64,000 nt of DNA, from the NCBI RefSeq assembly GCF_009834365.1, contig NZ_CP041348.1, positions 3,261,001 through 3,325,000 of the forward strand, written 5' to 3'. The notes beneath the pieces are model-generated. The model was not told where the DNA came from. It made no database searches and was given only the letters and a program-made list of their open reading frames with translations. The position numbers and the translations under genes were made by a program. The DNA is from Komagataeibacter xylinus (GTDB taxonomy: Bacteria; Pseudomonadota; Alphaproteobacteria; Acetobacterales; Acetobacteraceae). Below are positions 15,179 through 24,119 of the stretch, in pieces (the stretch's first letter is position 1; every line of letters starts with the position of its first letter).

Positions 15179-18054
15179 GACGGGATGGCCGGATTGCGGT
15201 TGAGGATACGCCCCTCATAGGTCACGCGCGGGTGCGTGCCCTGTTCGGGCAGGGCGGCATAGGTAAGCGGGCTGGCCTTGCGGCGTGTCACTTCGGCTGC
15301 GGGGTCGTTGATATCCCCGAAGCTTATGGCCTGTGTGGGGCATGCGGCCTGACAGGCGGTGACCACATGCTCGCCTGTTCCATCGCGATCGGCGGCAATG
15401 CGGGCCTGGGCAATGCGCTGCACGCAGAAGGTACATTTTTCCATAACACCCCGCGCCCTGACCGAAACATCGGGGTTGCGGCTGATAGCGGGCCTGCTTT
15501 CGGTTGCAGCAAAAGCGAAATAATTGAACCGCCTGACCTTGTAGGGGCAGTTGTTGGAGCAGAATTTCGTGCCGATACACCGATTATAGACCATGACATT
15601 CAGGCCTTCAGAATCATGCGTCGTGGCTCCCACCGGACAGACGGTCTCGCACGGAGCCTGTTCGCAATGCATGCAGAGCATCGGCTGGAAGAACGTATCG
15701 GGCGCCTGCTCCGTTCCTTCATAGAAACGGTCAATCCGCAGCCAGTGCATCTCGCGCTGGCGCAGCACCTCGTCACGGCCGACCACGGGGATGTTGTTTT
15801 CCACCTGGCAGGCGGTTACACACGCGTTGCAGCCAATACAGGCATTGAGGTCAATACTCATGCCCCAGGCCACCGGCGCATCGGGTTCACGGCGGTACAG
15901 CGTGTCCTGTGCCTCTGGCGTGCCTGCAAGGAAATCCGGGCGATCATGAAACTGTGCCAGCGTGCCACGCCGCGCCACGTCGGATGGGGCGGCATCAATA
16001 AGCGTGGCGTGATGTTCCGTGCTCGCAACAGCCACGCTGCCCCCGCGCGCTGCCTCGATCCGCACAGGACCAGTTGCATCACGGAACGGATAAAGATCGC
16101 AGCCCACGTTGCTGCCCGTCTCGCCTGCATGGCGGCGGCCCCACCCCAGCAGCCCGACCACACAGCCTGTCGCCTGCCCCGGCTGTATCCATACGGGTAG
16201 CTGCGCGCGGGTTGTGCCGCAGGTCAGGGTGACCCTGTCGCCATTATGCAGGTTCATGGCCTGCGCCATATCTGGCGGGATCAGCAGCGGGTTGTCCCAT
16301 ACCACCTTGCTCAGAGGGCGCGGAAGTTCCTGCAGCCATGGGTTGCTGGCCCCGCGCCCATCCCACAGGTAAGGATCAGGTCGCAGCAGCAGCACAGGCC
16401 CTGCGGGCGTGCGGGGAAAAGCAGGCGACGCCACGCGTATCGCAGCCTGCCGCAGGGGGGCATCCACCCGTCGTGAGGCCGTTCCCGTAATGATCCCGGC
16501 CGCAAGGGCATCATGCCAGTCACGCGATGACGGAAACTGGTCGCGCCATGTACCGCGCACCATGTCCATGGCCGGGCGCAAGGGCTGGCCCAGGCAGGCA
16601 TGGAGCGCGCTGAGTGCGTTCATCCCGCCATAAAGTGGCATGGCCTGCGGCTGGATAAGGGCAACGGTGCCATCATGCCCGCGTGCGTCGCCCCATTCCT
16701 CCATCGCATGCGCAAGGGGCACATGCCAGTGTGCGGCCAGTGAAGTCTCATGCGGGCGGTCTGACAGGGCAATGCTGGTGGGCACATGCTTCAGTGCCGC
16801 GGCAAAGCGGGGTGACTGGCAGGCCGGGTTTACGTCCAGCATCAGCAACGCCTGAACCGCACCACGTTCCATATCATCCATCAACGTCTTCAGGGAGCCA
16901 GTAGGAACGGCGGGCTGGTACAGGGAGGATTCGGCAACATTGAACACCTGCCCCCGTCCGCCCAGTGCTTCGTTCATGGCCAGTACGGCAGCCTGTGCTT
17001 CGGGCGGGTAATCGGGGCCGAGGTGCACGAAAGCCCGGCCGGGGTGGGCACGCAGGTCAGCCACCACGGGAGCAAGCCAGTCAGGCCCGCCCGATGGCGC
17101 GTCATTCTGTAAAATCCGGGCCGACAGGCGCCCGATCACCTCATTCATCATGGCGGGTGCTGCAATGAAGCGATGGTCCGCCGCAACGCCTGTCAGTGAC
17201 GGTGTGGGCTCCACCGCATAAAGCCGGTTCATGGTGCTGTTGACCGGATTGCGGCGCGCGGCAAAGGCGCGGGCATGGCTCAGGTGCCCCGGTGCGCTAT
17301 CGAGCAGGTCACTATCCAGTGCGAGCAGCACATCCGCCTGCGCCGGATCGACAATAACCGAGGTCGGCAGGCCATAAGCCAGACCAAGGCCCCGTGTTAC
17401 GTTCTCACGCCCGATCGCATCCCATTCATGCCATACCGCGCCGGGAAAAGCGGCAAGAACCTGCTCGATCGTCCGGCCCAGCGTGGGAGAGGTGACTGTT
17501 CCGGTCAGGATACGCAGGCCCTCGCCCGCCTGTGTGCCATCAGGGCGCCGGGTCATGGCAGTTGCGCGCATCTTCTGCATGGCAGCGGCCAGATCCGGCC
17601 ATGAGGTCGGCATGCCTTTGTGGAGCGGGCCCGTGGCGCGGTCGGGATCATAAAAATCGTACACAAGCGCCTGGGCCATCACATCAGTGGCACCCAGGCT
17701 GCTGGGGTGGCCGGGATTGCCCTCTACCTTGATCGGCCGCCCCATCTGGTGTGTGACCAGAATTCCCTCCGCATAACCATCACGCACATGAGCCGTGGCG
17801 TAAACATTGGGCAGACCGGGCACCACACCTTCCGCCGCGCGCACGGCCGAGACGAAACCCCGGTCAGGCGTGCCGGGGTCACAGCCAGCCACCCCGCCAC
17901 TGGCCAGCGCAAGCCCCAGCAGCCTGAGCATGCGCCGCCGGTCCAGCGTGTGCGACAGCACGGATTCAAGCTGGGGAAAATGGCGGATGAGCGCCCTGTC
18001 CGACATTTCGATAGCGCTGCGTGGCGCTTTCCCTACCGGTGGCATATCGAGCAT
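15175..18054 (-). CDS. actB: alternative complex III subunit ActB (molybdopterin-like plus four-cluster FeS fusion)
   Basis: A 959-aa protein. Near the N terminus a Tat-like DRRRMLRLLGLALASG motif is followed by a lipobox (GVAGC). The middle is a molybdopterin-oxidoreductase-like domain (without evident cofactor ligands, as is normal for ActB). Residues about 739-910 form the FeS domain with CIGCNACVTAC, CMHCEQAPCETVC, CIGTKFCSNNC and CTFC...CQAAC motifs. It moves electrons from the ActC quinol site toward the heme subunits. The start ATG at 18054 overlaps actA by 22 bp; an alternative is ATG 18006. The open frame upstream to 18420 lies inside actA and is not ActB-like. Confidence 0.92.
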   Translation of the reverse strand: MLDMPPVGKAPRSAIEMSDRALIRHFPQLESVLSHTLDRRRMLRLLGLALASGGVAGCDPGTPDRGFVSAVRAAEGVVPGLPNVYATAHVRDGYAEGILVTHQMGRPIKVEGNPGHPSSLGATDVMAQALVYDFYDPDRATGPLHKGMPTSWPDLAAAMQKMRATAMTRRPDGTQAGEGLRILTGTVTSPTLGRTIEQVLAAFPGAVWHEWDAIGRENVTRGLGLAYGLPTSVIVDPAQADVLLALDSDLLDSAPGHLSHARAFAARRNPVNSTMNRLYAVEPTPSLTGVAADHRFIAAPAMMNEVIGRLSARILQNDAPSGGPDWLAPVVADLRAHPGRAFVHLGPDYPPEAQAAVLAMNEALGGRGQVFNVAESSLYQPAVPTGSLKTLMDDMERGAVQALLMLDVNPACQSPRFAAALKHVPTSIALSDRPHETSLAAHWHVPLAHAMEEWGDARGHDGTVALIQPQAMPLYGGMNALSALHACLGQPLRPAMDMVRGTWRDQFPSSRDWHDALAAGIITGTASRRVDAPLRQAAIRVASPAFPRTPAGPVLLLRPDPYLWDGRGASNPWLQELPRPLSKVVWDNPLLIPPDMAQAMNLHNGDRVTLTCGTTRAQLPVWIQPGQATGCVVGLLGWGRRHAGETGSNVGCDLYPFRDATGPVRIEAARGGSVAVASTEHHATLIDAAPSDVARRGTLAQFHDRPDFLAGTPEAQDTLYRREPDAPVAWGMSIDLNACIGCNACVTACQVENNIPVVGRDEVLRQREMHWLRIDRFYEGTEQAPDTFFQPMLCMHCEQAPCETVCPVGATTHDSEGLNVMVYNRCIGTKFCSNNCPYKVRRFNYFAFAATESRPAISRNPDVSVRARGVMEKCTFCVQRIAQARIAADRDGTGEHVVTACQAACPTQAISFGDINDPAAEVTRRKASPLTYAALPEQGTHPRVTYEGRILNRNPAIPS

Positions 18055-18701
18055 TCCGTAAGGTTGCGCCTGCCAAGATGGTACCGTGCCATCAGGGCGG
18101 CTGGACCCGGTGTACCGGGATCGCGATGCCAGTCCATGTCGAATATGTTTTCCGCCGGGCGCAGGTTGGGACCGGGGTTGCGATGGCAGTCCACACAGAA
18201 CTGCATCGTGAGTGTCCTGGCCTTGTAGGTCAGTGGCATGGCAGCAACATTGCCGTGACAGCTTTCGCAGCCTACCCCTTTGGCGACATGAATGCTGTGA
18301 TTGAAATAGACATAGTCCGGCACATTGGTCACGCGCTGCCAGGTCATGGGAGTGTTCCTTAGCAAACTGTCGCGAACAGCCGCGAGCACTGCGGCATTCG
18401 TCCAGATCTGTGAATGGCACGTCATGCAGGTAAAGGTTGGTGGCAGGCTGGCCTGCGCGCTGCGTTCAACGCTGCTGTGGCAGAAGCGGCAATCAAGCCC
18501 CAGGCCTGCCACATGATGCTGGTGGCTGAAGGGAACCGGCTGTTCGACAGCCCAGCCCACATGCCGCTCATAATCGGAATACGGCCATGCAAACCACAGC
18601 AGGCACACACTTGTAACTACACAGGCAATGGCGGCGAGGCATGCCGTCATGATGATATTGGCGCGGGGGGTAAACGGTGCTCCCATCAGTCTGCGTTCCA
18701 T
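18033..18701 (-). CDS. actA: alternative complex III subunit ActA, pentaheme cytochrome c
   Basis: A 222-aa protein with an N-terminal membrane anchor (about 15-38) and five CxxCH heme sites: CRFCH, CMTCH, CESCH, CVDCH and the last three-from-end CSICH. It also has FSHQHHVAGLGLDC and FNHSIHV, typical His ligands. It is the first gene of the ACIII-caa3 operon. GGAAGG lies about 13 nt before ATG 18701; ATG 18686 is an alternative. Five hemes is the usual count for ActA. The 288-nt gap upstream, shared with a divergent small gene, should hold the operon promoter. Confidence 0.92.
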   Translation of the reverse strand: MERRLMGAPFTPRANIIMTACLAAIACVVTSVCLLWFAWPYSDYERHVGWAVEQPVPFSHQHHVAGLGLDCRFCHSSVERSAQASLPPTFTCMTCHSQIWTNAAVLAAVRDSLLRNTPMTWQRVTNVPDYVYFNHSIHVAKGVGCESCHGNVAAMPLTYKARTLTMQFCVDCHRNPGPNLRPAENIFDMDWHRDPGTPGPAALMARYHLGRRNLTECSICHR

Positions 18702-18989
18702 CTGTGATGGCGACCTTCCGGACCTGGCTTTATCTGGTCACAGGCGGGCACGCTGCACGCTCGGGGTATCCCCCGGACAGAACGTCACTGCCGAAAAAAA
18801 CGATCCCATCACAAGGCGGTGAATACTGCGCATATTCCGTCATGGGCAAAGCATACATCTGAAAATACAGCCTGTATGGCAATGCTACCCCGGTTACGAG
18901 GTATGATTATAAATTGTCTTTCTGCGGCAACTTGCGGACAGCAGGCCACGTTCACAGGCATGATTCCGATACCAATACAGGAGCGGATC

Positions 18990-19175
18990 ATGAGCCTTAA
19001 TGACAGGTCGCAGGGCGAGCCACCACCGCTGGCTGACAGAAGCCTCAAGCCCCCGTTCGCTACCCCTACGGAACGAAAACATGGGCTGCTGACGACGCTC
19101 ATGGTGATTATTTTTCTGGGAGGGATAGCACTCGGGTGTCTGTTCTCACCGCATATTCCACTACCTAAATTCTAG
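18990..19175 (+). CDS. 61-aa single-span membrane protein, unrecognised
   Basis: A small gene with a clear AGGAG 7 nt before ATG 18990. The product has a hydrophilic, proline-rich N terminus (about 1-33, SLKPPFATPTERK), one TM helix (LLTTLMVIIFLGGIALGCLF, about 34-53) and a short tail ending HIPLPKF. It is divergent from the ACIII-caa3 operon across 288 nt. It could be an accessory peptide of an oxidase or simply a small membrane protein; I do not recognise the family. Confidence 0.6.
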   Translation: MSLNDRSQGEPPPLADRSLKPPFATPTERKHGLLTTLMVIIFLGGIALGCLFSPHIPLPKF

Positions 19176-19177
19176 CG

Positions 19178-19200
19178 CCTGTCAGACCTTGAATGACAGG
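19178..19200 (+). terminator. hairpin after the 61-aa gene, weak terminator
   Basis: CCTGTCA and TGACAGG form a 7-bp stem around a 9-nt loop, 3 nt after the stop codon. No T-tract follows, so termination is uncertain. Confidence 0.35.
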
Positions 19201-19553
19201 ACAGGCTGTATGACTATGTGCAATGAGCATGATGCCGTCTGTCTTTTCTGATTAATCCCGGAACCGCTGATCGAGAAGGTCTGCCCGGAAAGAACGATCC
19301 TGAAGTCGTCTGCCCGGATTAGGCTTACAGGTTCCGGCATCTGGTCGAAAACCTGTGAGCAAGGCACGGAGAGTGGCGGGCTGTGGCAACCCGATACGAG
19401 AAAACAGCCGCATCCTTCCTCTCCGTCCTTCTCATCGCTGCTACAGCAGACCATATCAGGACCTGACATCCGGTACGAATGACATGAGGCAACTGTAACC
19501 AGTTGCCCCTTCTTCCCGACAGGATGGATGCGCTGTTTCATATATACCCGATA
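19201..19553. other. intergenic stretch, nothing recognised
   Basis: About 350 nt between the 61-aa gene and the ferritin-like gene. A 119-codon minus-strand frame exists (to 19541) but has a Cys/Ser-rich composition, no ribosome-binding site and no family resemblance. I treat it as non-coding. Confidence 0.45.
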
Positions 19554-20060
19554 TCAGGCAGCGGCATGCTGGTTTACACTCATCCCGGCAATGTCCGTCA
19601 ACTTCTGATCGGCGGATTTTTCTTCTTTAAGTGTCTGTTCCAGAACAGCCGCGCAGTCGGTGCGGCCAAGTTGCCGGGCATAGGCAATGAGGCTTCCGTA
19701 ACGGGTTATTTCATAATGCTCGACAGCCTGGGCAGCCGAGAGCATGGCGGCGTCACGGACCTCGGGATCATCGCAATCGCTGATGATGTCCTTCGCCTCG
19801 GCAATGATTCCATCCATTGCCTGACAGGTCACACCTTTGACGGACTGGCCATGCATCTCGAAAACCTGCTCGAGCCTGCGTACGTGTTCGCGTGTTTCCG
19901 TCAGATGATGCTGGAACGCGGCCTTCAGTTCCGGTTCAGTGGCCTCTTCCGCCATGGTGGGCAGGTTTTTCACGATCTGGTTTTCGGCGTAATAGATGTC
20001 CTGAAGGGTATGCACGAACAGGTCATCAAGGGTTTTGATCGGTTTTGAGAACAGGCCCAT
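19554..20060 (-). CDS. YciE/YciF-type ferritin-like protein (DUF892)
   Basis: A 168-aa all-helical protein. The N terminus reads TLDDLFVHTLQDIYYAENQIVKNLP, followed by ELKAAFQHHLTETREHVRRLEQVFE and AVEHYEITRYGSL. These are the DUF892 signatures with the Glu and His residues of a ferritin-like di-iron bundle. In E. coli yciE/yciF are stress-induced with yciG; here the KGG-repeat gene lies 128 nt upstream on the same strand. GGAGA sits 8 nt before ATG. Likely role: general stress protection; the substrate is unknown. Confidence 0.88.
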   Translation of the reverse strand: MGLFSKPIKTLDDLFVHTLQDIYYAENQIVKNLPTMAEEATEPELKAAFQHHLTETREHVRRLEQVFEMHGQSVKGVTCQAMDGIIAEAKDIISDCDDPEVRDAAMLSAAQAVEHYEITRYGSLIAYARQLGRTDCAAVLEQTLKEEKSADQKLTDIAGMSVNQHAAA

Positions 20061-20188
20061 TGATTTTCTCCATTCTCGAAAAGATGCTGCTCGCCTGATC
20101 GGCGCACGATCGTCGATGCATTGAGCGGAGCATTCAGATTCCGGGGGACGGCAGCAGATCGCTGACGTCCCCGGTATTCAACACCATG

Positions 20189-20467
20189 TCAGGTGTTCTT
20201 GTGGCTCTGCTGACCAGCTTTCACATGCTGTTCATGCGTGCCGCCCCGGGTGCCGGTGCCGTGTTCACCCTCGCCCTTCTCACCGTGCGATGTGCCGGTG
20301 TTCTTGTGGCTCTGTTCGCCGGCCTTGACGTGCTGTTCATGCGTGCCGCCGCGGGTGCCGGTGCTGTGGGTACCCTCGTTTTTCTCACCTTGCGACGTGC
20401 CGGCATTCTTGTGGCTCTGCTCGCCGGCCTTGACGTGCTGTTCATGGCTGCCGCCCTGATTTGCCAT
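20189..20467 (-). CDS. KGG-repeat stress protein (YciG/GsiB-like), three repeats
   Basis: A 92-aa, very hydrophilic, Gly/His/Lys-rich protein with no hydrophobic core. It is built of 35-residue units starting GG(S/T)HEQHVKAGEQSHKN at residues 5, 40 and 75 (the last unit cut to 18 residues). Related KGG or stress-induced bacterial acidophilic repeat proteins are hydrophilin-like. Here the KGG core is diverged to KAGEQSHKN. AAAGGA precedes the ATG. It is co-oriented with the DUF892 gene as in the E. coli yciGFE group. Confidence 0.8.
   Translation of the reverse strand: MANQGGSHEQHVKAGEQSHKNAGTSQGEKNEGTHSTGTRGGTHEQHVKAGEQSHKNTGTSHGEKGEGEHGTGTRGGTHEQHVKAGQQSHKNT
20200..20455. repeat. internal 105-bp tandem repeats of the KGG-type gene
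   Basis: The gene consists of two full 105-bp units and one half unit, matching the 35-aa protein repeat. Nucleotide identity between copies is high, so copy number could vary by recombination or slippage. Confidence 0.8.
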
Positions 20468-21066
20468 TTGTCCATTCCTTTTTTGCTGATAGGGAACGGT
20501 CGTTCAGCCGACCGTCGAACCACAAACTATCCGGCCTGAATTCAGTTTCAAAAATTCAGCAAAAAAATATTATTAAAAATAAAAACAAACGAAACCGGCT
20601 ATATATACTGAAATTACATTCTTATTGCGAAATATTTAAATTGATGATTATTTCCCATAAATGCACGATAGAGTCACAAGCGGTCTGATGCAGGCTGATA
20701 GAGATGACATCCGCAGGAGGGTGGCGGGAGATTACTTTCAGTGCGCGGCATCGGCCTTTACCTGTAGAGCGCAAGCCTATACCCACGCCTGCCGGGTGGA
20801 TCGCTCCTGGCATGCTTGCAATATCATTGCCGAAAGTTTTTTATGTCACAGTTCCAATATTCATCTGATGTATATTGATATGGGTTCATTCTCCCTACAT
20901 CGAAACAAAGAATTACCGGTTATGGTGATGCCCGCCAGCCAGACGTCGCGCCAGTAAAAATTTCATGCATCCCTTTTCACGCATGAAGGCGCAACCGACA
21001 CCCCCCTGATGCCTTAAACCCTTTACTGACCCAGACAAAACCAGATACCCACCGGAGCGATCTCCC
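20468..21066. other. AT-rich intergenic stretch
   Basis: About 600 nt with a very AT-rich core (20540-20650), probably the promoter of the KGG/DUF892 stress genes. Short open frames on both strands around 20620-20960 lack motifs or convincing start signals. No RNA gene was recognised. Confidence 0.45.
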
Positions 21067-21236
21067 ATGACCCGTGAGTCTGTCGCCGTCCCGTGTCGCC
21101 TCCAGATCAATGGCCAGAACTCCTCTGCGGACCTGCCGCCATCCGTCACGTTACTTGACCTGCTGCGTGAGCGGCTTGACCTGACCGGCACAAAAAAAGG
21201 GGGGCGATCACGGCCAATGTGGCGCATGGCGTCGTA
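21067..21236 (+). pseudogene. truncated PaoA-like 2Fe-2S subunit of a molybdenum hydroxylase
   Basis: A well-placed GGAG precedes ATG 21067. The frame reads LQINGQNSSADLPPSVTLLDLLRERL and then LTGTKKG, the start of an aldehyde/xanthine-oxidase 2Fe-2S subunit. Right after a run of A7G6 the expected CDHGQCGAC appears only in another frame (DHGQCGA), and that frame soon stops. The remaining FeS and helical domains and the partner subunits are missing, so it is a relic, not a functional subunit. Confidence 0.7.
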
Positions 21237-21618
21237 TCGCATGACCGGAACTGCCCGATATCTGGCTCCAGCCCCATAAAACCGACCGATTTCCATTGCC
21301 CGGCCTGCACGCCGGGATGCCGCGCCAGGTCGCGACAGGAAGACTGGTGGGCCCACATAATGCAGCCGTCCCCGCCATCTCAGTTCAAAATGCATTTCCG
21401 CTTTTTTACCCTGTTCGGAATAGGCTATGGTCAGGAGGACGGTCTTGCCGCTTCGTATCCTTTACATCACTGCATGGCAGGTAGCAGCATGCACGGGCAG
21501 AAAGAACGGAACCAATATTCCCTTTCATGGCTTTTTATCCGAGCAAATGCACTGCATGCGGCCCGGTAATGGCCCCCTGCCCCGTTAATACCGACAGTTC
21601 GAGAAAAGGGATGGAACG
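21237..21618. other. intergenic stretch before the bd oxidase
   Basis: About 380 nt with no supported gene. It should hold the cioAB promoter. A ribosome-binding sequence (AAAAGGGATGGAACG) sits just before the cioA ATG. Confidence 0.5.
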
Positions 21619-23061
21619 ATGGTGTCCACCGCGACAGCCCTCCTGCTAGCCAGATTTCAGTTTGCCTTTACGGTAGGGTTTCATATCGTTTTCCCCGCTT
21701 TTTCCATCGGGCTTGCAGCCTATCTGGCCGTGCTGGAAGGCACATGGCTGAAAACAGGCCGGCAGGTCTATCTCGATCTCTATCAATACTGGCTCAAGGT
21801 CTTTTCCATCGTCTTTGCCATGGGCGTCGTATCCGGGTTGGTCATGTCGTATGAATTCGGCACGAACTGGTCGGTCTTTTCACGCAAGGCCGGGCCAATT
21901 ACCGGTGTGCTCCTGTCATACGAGGTGATGACGGCCTTTTTCCTCGAGGCCGGTTTTCTGGGTGTCATGCTGTTCGGCATGAACAAGGTGGGGCGCGGGC
22001 TGCATTTTGCGGCAACGTGCCTTGTCTCGCTTGGCACACTCATTTCCATGACATGGATCCTCGCCTCCAATTCATGGATGCAGACCCCGCGCGGCTATAC
22101 GATCGAGCCGGGCACGGGCCGTTTCCTGCCGGCGGACTGGCTTGCCATCATCTTCAATCCCTCCTTCCCCTTCCGGCTGCTGCACATGGGGCTTGCGGCC
22201 TTCCTGTCGGTGGCCTTTGTGGTGGGTGCAACGGCTGCGGGGCATATGCTTGCCGCCCGCAGGCGGGGCGAGCAGGCCAGCGAGCCGGTGCGGGTCATGT
22301 TTTCCATGGCAATGTGGATGGCGACCATCATAGCCCCCCTGCAACTTGTTGCAGGCGACATGCATGGCCTGAACACCCTTGAGCACCAGCCCGCCAAAAT
22401 CGCTGCTATGGAGGGGGACTGGACATCGGAAGACCATGCGCCAGAACTGCTGCTCGGCATTCCCAACATGAAGACGGAACATACGGATTATGCCGTGGGC
22501 ATTCCGCTGCTCGGCTCCCTCATCCTGACCCACAGCCTTGATGGCAAAGTGCCGGGAATGAAGGATTTCCCGGCACAGGACCGGCCGCCTTCCTATATCA
22601 TCTTCTTTACCTTCCGCATCATGGTGGCCCTTGGCATGGCCATGATCGGCATGGGGCTGTGGTCGCTCATCCTGCGGCGGCGGGGGCGGATCTATGACAG
22701 TGCAGCCCTGCACCGTGCGGCTGTCGTCATGGCGCCGGTGGGTTTTGTGGCGCTGCTGTGCGGCTGGGTTACGACCGAGGTCGGGCGGCAGCCCTGGACT
22801 GTCTATGGCCTGCTGCGCACAGAGAACAGTGTCTCCCCCCTTATGCTGCCCAGCATGGCCCTGACCATGACGGCATTCGTGGTGGTGTATTTCTTTGTAT
22901 TCGGCTCCGGGCTGATCCTGCTTGTGCGCATGCTGCGCCATGCACCGCAGACCGGCGAGCAGGGCCCCACTACGGAAAATTCAGCCTCCGTGCTGGGTGC
23001 GCGCTCCCACCCGCACGAACTGCCGGGCCACGATACGCCACATGGTTCCGGCCCGGCCTGA
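21619..23061 (+). CDS. cioA: cytochrome bd-type quinol oxidase subunit I (CIO, CioA)
   Basis: A 480-aa protein with nine or so TM helices. Heme ligands are His22 (GFHIVFP), His189 (RLLHMG) and Met335 (FRIMVALG). The Glu pair around 102 and 110 (SYEVMTAFFLEAGF) and GWVTTEVGRQPWTVYG are conserved. The quinol (Q) loop is short, as in the cyanide-insensitive CIO group rather than E. coli CydA. It oxidises ubiquinol and reduces O2 without proton pumping. The His- and Pro-rich C-terminal tail (about 445-480) is a variable extension. It is followed 32 nt later by cioB. Confidence 0.94.
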   Translation: MVSTATALLLARFQFAFTVGFHIVFPAFSIGLAAYLAVLEGTWLKTGRQVYLDLYQYWLKVFSIVFAMGVVSGLVMSYEFGTNWSVFSRKAGPITGVLLSYEVMTAFFLEAGFLGVMLFGMNKVGRGLHFAATCLVSLGTLISMTWILASNSWMQTPRGYTIEPGTGRFLPADWLAIIFNPSFPFRLLHMGLAAFLSVAFVVGATAAGHMLAARRRGEQASEPVRVMFSMAMWMATIIAPLQLVAGDMHGLNTLEHQPAKIAAMEGDWTSEDHAPELLLGIPNMKTEHTDYAVGIPLLGSLILTHSLDGKVPGMKDFPAQDRPPSYIIFFTFRIMVALGMAMIGMGLWSLILRRRGRIYDSAALHRAAVVMAPVGFVALLCGWVTTEVGRQPWTVYGLLRTENSVSPLMLPSMALTMTAFVVVYFFVFGSGLILLVRMLRHAPQTGEQGPTTENSASVLGARSHPHELPGHDTPHGSGPA

Positions 23062-23093
23062 CACCCCCGTAAACCGCTATCAGGAGATGGAGC

Positions 23094-24119
23094 ATGGACG
23101 GCGCAGCATACTGGCTACCTGTAATCTGGGGCGTGATCCTGGCGGCCGCGATCATGATCTATATCGTGCTCGACGGGTTTGACCTTGGCATCGGCATCCT
23201 GTTTGCCTTTGAGCGCAGGCGCGACAGCCGTGACATCATGGTCAACACCATTGCCCCGGTATGGGATGGGAACGAAACCTGGATGGTTTTTGGGGGAGCC
23301 GTGCTGTACGGGGTCTTTCCGGGGGCCTATTCCACCCTGCTGCCTGCCCTTTACCTGCCGGTCGTGACCATGCTGCTGGCCCTTATCTTCAGGGGGGTCG
23401 CGTTTGAATTCCGCGTCCTGACCCGTATCGGCGCAGGTAGCCGCTCAGCCTTCTGGGACTTCGGGTTCATGGCGGGTTCGGTCATTGCCGCGTTCTGTCA
23501 GGGGGCGATCGTGGGGGGCGTGATACAGGGCGTATCCACCACCGAAGGTTCTTTTTCCGGTGGCCCGGTAGACTGGCTGACCCCGTTCAGCGTGCTGTGC
23601 GGCATGTCAGTCGTGCTGGGCTATGCGCTGCTGGGGGCCTGCTGGCTGATCTGGCGCACGGAAGGCGCACTGCAGCAGCATTGCCGCGTTTGGGCGTTTC
23701 CCCTGGCACTGGCGCTACTGGCCTGTATCGTGGCCGTAAGCATATGGACCACACAACTGCACGCCCCTTACCTGCGGCGCTGGATTGCGTGGCCCAATAT
23801 CCTGATCGTGGCGCCGGTGCCCATTCTGGTTGGTGTGCTGACAGCCATTTTCATGTGGGGATTACGCAACCGGCACCACATCACGCCCTTTTTGTGCACG
23901 CTGGGGCTGTTCTTCCTGTCGTTTTCCGGGCTGGGCATTACGGTATGGCCCCATGCCGTGCCGCCGGGGCTGACATTGTGGGATGTGTCCTCTCCGCCAT
24001 CGAGCCAGGCATTTGAACTGGTGGGAACAGCCATCCTGCTGCCTGTCATCCTTGCCTACACGGTTTATTCCTACCGGGTGTTCCGTGGCAAGGTCACGGC
24101 AGATGACAGCTATCACTGA
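23094..24119 (+). CDS. cioB: cytochrome bd-type quinol oxidase subunit II (CioB)
   Basis: A 341-aa protein with eight TM helices and the CydB start signature (WGVILAAAIMIYIVLDGFDLG) and NTIAPVWDGNETWMVFGG. It pairs with CioA to form the oxidase. AGGAGATGGAGC directly before ATG 23094 is a strong ribosome-binding site. The stop overlaps the start of the DUF2474 peptide by 17 nt. Confidence 0.94.
   Translation: MDGAAYWLPVIWGVILAAAIMIYIVLDGFDLGIGILFAFERRRDSRDIMVNTIAPVWDGNETWMVFGGAVLYGVFPGAYSTLLPALYLPVVTMLLALIFRGVAFEFRVLTRIGAGSRSAFWDFGFMAGSVIAAFCQGAIVGGVIQGVSTTEGSFSGGPVDWLTPFSVLCGMSVVLGYALLGACWLIWRTEGALQQHCRVWAFPLALALLACIVAVSIWTTQLHAPYLRRWIAWPNILIVAPVPILVGVLTAIFMWGLRNRHHITPFLCTLGLFFLSFSGLGITVWPHAVPPGLTLWDVSSPPSSQAFELVGTAILLPVILAYTVYSYRVFRGKVTADDSYH

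Noticed and set aside
18055..18420. Upstream extension of the actB frame
   Set aside because: Overlaps actA and lacks any ActB similarity; the start at 18054 has the right context.
19182..19541. 119-codon minus-strand frame
   Set aside because: No ribosome-binding site, no hydrophobic core, no known motif; Cys/Ser-rich chance frame.
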